This document shows, one piece after another, positions 8,880-11,522 of a stretch of DNA of 11,522 nt; position 1 is the first letter of the stretch; each line of letters opens with the position of its first letter. A program made the translations under genes and the position numbers. Location of the stretch: NCBI GenBank assembly GCA_041571375.1, contig JBFFUJ010000053.1, positions 1 to 11,522 of the forward strand, in the 5' to 3' direction. A model generated the notes under the pieces. That model was not told the origin of the DNA, searched no databases, and worked only from the letters and a program-made list of their open reading frames with translations. Source of the stretch: CALKKN01 sp041571375 (GTDB lineage: Bacteria; Pseudomonadota; Gammaproteobacteria; Xanthomonadales; SZUA-36).

Positions 8880-9527
8880 TTAATAATATCGATTTTCAAG
8901 CAGTTCTGCCAGAAGTTGCCGACTCCGTTCGCCTCGCTCGTCGCGCCGGGGCCGGCCGGTACGGATAATGGACTGCAAATCGTCCAACGCCGCCTCAAAA
9001 TCGTCATTGATCAGCAGGTGGTCGAACTCCCGCGCGTGGGAGAGCTCCGCCCGGGCTGACCGCATGCGGTTCTCGATCACATCGTCCGTGTCCTGACCGC
9101 GCCGCCGCAGTCGCTCACGAAGAGCGGCAAGTGACGGCGGCAGCACGAAAATCGAGCGGGCAGCCGGAAAGCATGCGCGCACCTGGCGGGCGCCCTGCCA
9201 GTCGATATCGAGCAGGACGTCGAATCCGTCCGCCATCTGCCGTTCGACCGCATCGCGCCCGGTGCCGTAGCGATGGCCGAAAACCCGGGCGTGCTCCAGA
9301 AAGGCCCCTTCGCCGGCGAGCTTCTCGAAGCGCTCATCGTCCACGAAGTAATAGTGCACCGAGTTCTGCTCTCCCGGCCGTGGCGGACGCGTAGTGTGAG
9401 AGACCGACAATGCAACCCGGTCGTCACGCTCGAGCAGGGCCTTGATCAGGCTGGTTTTTCCACCACCCGATGGTGCAGAGACCACGTACAGCCCCGGTCC
9501 GTCCGCTTTCCCGCCCTCATTCGACAT
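8880..9527 (-). CDS. gmk: Guanylate kinase
   Basis: Phosphorylates GMP (and dGMP) to GDP using ATP, feeding GTP synthesis and, indirectly, (p)ppGpp. It has 215 residues (E. coli 207). The P-loop SAPSGGGKTSL spans 17-27, reading GGGKT where E. coli has GAGKS. The GMP-binding segment SHTTRPPRPGE is at 43-53, followed by HYYFV (58-62), FLEHARVFGHRYGT (76-89) and LDIDWQGARQV (106-116). The lid region RRRGQDTDDVIENRM lies at 141-155. ATG 9527 lies 11 nt inside the end of yicC (yicC stop 9519-9517), with AGG about 7 nt before the start. The yicC-gmk-rpoZ-spoT order is as in many gammaproteobacteria. Confidence 0.97.
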   Translation of the reverse strand: MSNEGGKADGPGLYVVSAPSGGGKTSLIKALLERDDRVALSVSHTTRPPRPGEQNSVHYYFVDDERFEKLAGEGAFLEHARVFGHRYGTGRDAVERQMADGFDVLLDIDWQGARQVRACFPAARSIFVLPPSLAALRERLRRRGQDTDDVIENRMRSARAELSHAREFDHLLINDDFEAALDDLQSIIRTGRPRRDERGERSRQLLAELLENRYY

Positions 9528-10386
9528 TCTGAACCTGTTCGCGCATCTGCTCGATGGCGACTTTCAATTCCACGGCCGCATTCGTGGTCCGGCTGTCGAC
9601 CGACTTGGAGCTCAGCGTGTTGGACTCCCGGTTGAATTCCTGCATCAGAAAATCGAGACGGCGGCCCACAGGTTCGTCGCGTTCCAGGACCAGCCGGGTT
9701 TCCTTGACGTGCGCGTCCAGGCGGTCGAGCTCCTCATCGACGTCTATTTTCTGAGCGAGAAATGCGACCTCCTGTTCCAGGCGGCCCGGCTCGAGCGGCT
9801 GTTGCAGTTCGCCGACGCGGGTAAGCAGCTTCTGGCGCAAGCCTTCGCGGATCTCAGGCAGCCACTCCCGCACCTGGCTGGTACAGGACTCGATGGCAGT
9901 CAGGCGCTCCCGCAGCGCGGCGTCGATCTCGGCGCCTTCCCGGCCGCGTGCTGCCTGCAGACTGGCGCCCGCTTCACCGAGCAGTTCCAGTGCGGCCGCG
10001 TGCAGAGACTCGGAATCCGGGGGCTGTTCCTCGATCACCCCAGGCCAGCGCATCAGGGCCATGGCATCGAGCGGCTGATCGGTCCCGCCGGTTTGCCGGA
10101 CTTCAGTGAACAGGGCCAGCAGCCGGTCGAGCAGGCCGTGATTGAGGACCAGGTTCGAGCTGAGGGTCTCCGGCGCCGGCGTGAAACGCAGACTTGCATC
10201 CACCTTGCCGCGGCTGAGGTGTTTTCCCAGCGTTTGCCTGACTTCCGGTTCGAGGCTGCGGAACTGCTCGGGCAGCCGCAAGCTGATTTCCAGATAGCGA
10301 TGGTTGACCGATCGCAGTTCCCAGGCCAGACGACCGAACTCGTACTGGCGGTCGATACTGGCGAATCCTGTCATGCTGCGGATCAT
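9517..10386 (-). CDS. yicC: YicC family endoribonuclease
   Basis: A 289-residue protein (E. coli YicC 287). The family was long of unknown function and is now described as an endoribonuclease that affects small-RNA turnover in E. coli; that is knowledge of the family, not visible here. The N-terminus MIRSMTGFAS and ELRSVNHRYLEISLRLPEQF (start: ELRSVNHRYLE) are diagnostic. So is the C-terminal block GRRLDFLMQEFNRESNTLSSKS with VELKVAIEQMREQVQNVE at the end. I chose ATG 10386 because it gives the canonical N-terminus and has GAGGG 7 nt upstream. A longer reading to 10515 would start inside the divergent promoter region and add 43 unconserved residues. It overlaps gmk by 11 nt, suggesting translational coupling, and is the first gene of the minus-strand series, divergent from rph. 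Confidence 0.95.
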   Translation of the reverse strand: MIRSMTGFASIDRQYEFGRLAWELRSVNHRYLEISLRLPEQFRSLEPEVRQTLGKHLSRGKVDASLRFTPAPETLSSNLVLNHGLLDRLLALFTEVRQTGGTDQPLDAMALMRWPGVIEEQPPDSESLHAAALELLGEAGASLQAARGREGAEIDAALRERLTAIESCTSQVREWLPEIREGLRQKLLTRVGELQQPLEPGRLEQEVAFLAQKIDVDEELDRLDAHVKETRLVLERDEPVGRRLDFLMQEFNRESNTLSSKSVDSRTTNAAVELKVAIEQMREQVQNVE

Positions 10387-10520
10387 TTTGTGTCCCTCAA
10401 TACGCGGTCCGGGTTGCGGTGATTGTTGCCGCTCGACTGGCTTGGCACAATGGTACCGGCATATGGTAATCGCGTCAGCGGTTGCGAGGCCAATCCCGAA
10501 TCGAGTCAAAGGCATGGAAG
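10387..10520. promoter_or_regulatory. Divergent yicC / rph promoter region
   Basis: 134 bases lie between the yicC and rph start codons. For rph, TTGGCA (10442-10447, 5/6 to the -35 consensus) is followed after 17 nt by GGTAAT (10465-10470, 4/6 to the -10). For yicC on the minus strand, TTGTGC (10450-10445) and AACAAT (10427-10422) are also spaced by 17 nt but match less well. The two -35 hexamers overlap by three bases, so the promoters, if real, would compete. ATGGTA occurs twice (10450-10455 and 10463-10468). GAGGG (yicC) and AAAGG (rph) are the ribosome binding sites. The promoters are predicted by eye only. Confidence 0.35.
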
Positions 10521-11237
10521 ATGAGACCCAGTGAAAGAGCAGCCGACGAACTGAGAGCCGTTGGAATACAACGGCAATTCACGCGCCATGCGGAGGGATC
10601 GGTCCTCATATCGTGTGGCGATACCCGGGTGCTCTGCACCGCCTCGGTGGAAGACCGCGTACCCCAATTTCTCCGCGGCAAGGCAGAAGGCTGGATCACT
10701 GCGGAGTACGGGATGTTGCCTCGATCGACCGGCAGCCGCATGTCGCGGGAAGCCGCGCGCGGTCGGCAGGGTGGGCGCACTCTCGAAATTCAGAGGCTGA
10801 TAGGCCGCTCGCTCAGGGCCGTGGTCAACCGGGCCGCCCTGGGAGAGCGGACCATCACGCTGGATTGCGATGTCATCCAGGCGGACGGCGGCACCCGAAC
10901 GGCAGCCATTACGGGCGCATATGTGGCTTTGGTCGACGCCTGCCGCTGGCTCGGTGCGCGCGGCGTGATCGAGCAAAACCCGATTCACGGGCAGGTTGCA
11001 GCCGTTTCGGTCGGGATCGTCGGCAATACTGCCGTGCTGGACCTGGACTACGCCGAGGACTCCACCGCGGAGACCGATCTGAATGTGGTCATGAACGACG
11101 GCGGCGCCTTCATCGAATTACAGGGGACAGCGGAGGGGCACGCATTCCGCCGCGATGAACTGGACGAGATGCTGAACCTGGCTGAGCAGGGGATCAGGCA
11201 ACTCATGGAACAGCAATCCGCTGCGCTCCATGGCTGA
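10521..11237 (+). CDS. rph: Ribonuclease PH
   Basis: A phosphate-dependent 3'-to-5' exoribonuclease that trims tRNA precursors and some structured RNAs, acting as a hexamer. It has 238 residues, the same as intact E. coli RNase PH. Signatures are MRPSERAADELR (1-12), TRHAEGSVLISCGDTRVLCT (21-40), WITAEYGMLPRST (58-70), GGRTLEIQRLIGRSLRA (84-100) and LDCDVIQADGGTRTA (114-128). The phosphate-site residues R86, T125 and R126 line up with the published RNase PH numbering. The acidic metal-site region AEDSTAETDLN is at 178-188. The C-terminus is full length, unlike the frameshifted rph of E. coli K-12. ATG 10521 has AAAGG 8 nt upstream. It overlaps rdgB by 8 nt. Confidence 0.97.
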   Translation: MRPSERAADELRAVGIQRQFTRHAEGSVLISCGDTRVLCTASVEDRVPQFLRGKAEGWITAEYGMLPRSTGSRMSREAARGRQGGRTLEIQRLIGRSLRAVVNRAALGERTITLDCDVIQADGGTRTAAITGAYVALVDACRWLGARGVIEQNPIHGQVAAVSVGIVGNTAVLDLDYAEDSTAETDLNVVMNDGGAFIELQGTAEGHAFRRDELDEMLNLAEQGIRQLMEQQSAALHG

Positions 11238-11522
11238 ATCAGGCACCGTTCACAACACGCTCGTCCTGGCCAGCGGCAATCTGGGCAAACTGCGGGAGCT
11301 GGGCGATATGCTGCAGCCGCTGGGCTGGCGGGTGCGGGCCCAGAGCGAATGGTCGGTGGCGGAGGCGGTGGAAGACGGCCTGACGTTTATCGAGAACGCC
11401 CTGATAAAAGCCCGCAACGCAGCACGGGCCGCGGGCCTGCCGGCTCTTGGAGACGACTCGGGTCTGGTGGTGGACGCGCTCGGCGGGCAGCCCGGAATTT
11501 TCTCGTCACGCTTTGCCGGCGA
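11230..11522 (+). CDS. rdgB: RdgB/HAM1 family non-canonical purine NTP pyrophosphatase (N-terminal part, truncated by window edge)
   Basis: The first 97 codons of a protein of about 200 residues; the rest is outside the window. The family hydrolyses dITP, XTP and related deaminated purine nucleotides to monophosphates, keeping them out of DNA and RNA. Visible motifs are LVLASGNLGKLREL (11-24, the substrate-binding SGN-x-GK loop), GLTFIENALIKARNAA (49-64), LGDDSGLVVDALGG (73-86) and PGIFSSRFAG (88-97), all closely matching E. coli RdgB. ATG 11230 overlaps the last 8 nt of rph, so translation is probably coupled. No separate Shine-Dalgarno is evident. A rph-rdgB pair is common in this part of Gammaproteobacteria. 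Confidence 0.95.
   Translation, partial: MAESGTVHNTLVLASGNLGKLRELGDMLQPLGWRVRAQSEWSVAEAVEDGLTFIENALIKARNAARAAGLPALGDDSGLVVDALGGQPGIFSSRFAG

Noticed and set aside
10387..10515. N-terminal extension of yicC to 10515
   Set aside because: The extra 43 residues are not family-like, lie across the divergent promoter region, and the internal ATG at 10386 has a good ribosome binding site and the canonical MIRSMTGFAS start.

Overview
The window is a dense, GC-rich block of chromosomal housekeeping genes, almost certainly from a gammaproteobacterium. The support is gene content and order, recalled from known genomes rather than searched. A comM-ubiK pair diverges from a P-II gene, as in Pseudomonas. 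A yicC-gmk-rpoZ-spoT-ridA-recG series diverges from rph-rdgB, as in Pseudomonas, Xanthomonas and relatives. The membrane FlgO-like/TPR protein is of a type I associate with marine Chromatiales/Xanthomonadales-like lineages (Woeseia or Wenzhouxiangella-like), but I cannot fix the taxon.

Layout. (1) Positions 1-1182, minus strand: the N-terminal 288 codons of comM (cut by the window edge) and ubiK. (2) Positions 1183-1273: a short divergent control region. (3) Positions 1274-3909, plus strand: a P-II regulator (glnK-like, uridylylation site Tyr51 intact), then a 729-residue protein with three predicted membrane helices, a FlgO/TolB-N-like domain and a long TPR-like region. This second gene sits where amtB would be expected. 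(4) Positions 3910-10386, minus strand, transcribed from right to left: yicC, gmk, rpoZ, spoT, ridA, recG. Two junctions overlap by 11 nt (yicC/gmk and ridA/recG). The others are 66 nt or shorter, so this looks like one operon or a few nested units. (5) Positions 10387-10520: the divergent yicC/rph promoter region. (6) Positions 10521-11522, plus strand: rph, overlapping the start of rdgB, which runs off the right edge.

How the genes fit together. The large minus-strand cluster joins RNA processing (YicC), GTP-pool synthesis (Gmk), an RNA polymerase subunit (omega), (p)ppGpp metabolism (SpoT), metabolite damage control (RidA) and replication-fork repair (RecG). The opposite arm pairs 3'-end tRNA trimming (RNase PH) with nucleotide-pool sanitation (RdgB). 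The P-II protein reports nitrogen and carbon status.

No gene-free stretch reaches 300 bases; the longest is 134 bases. I see no tRNA, rRNA, CRISPR array, insertion sequence or phage gene. The only gene not immediately explained is the FlgO-like/TPR membrane protein. I found no convincing new multi-gene system here.
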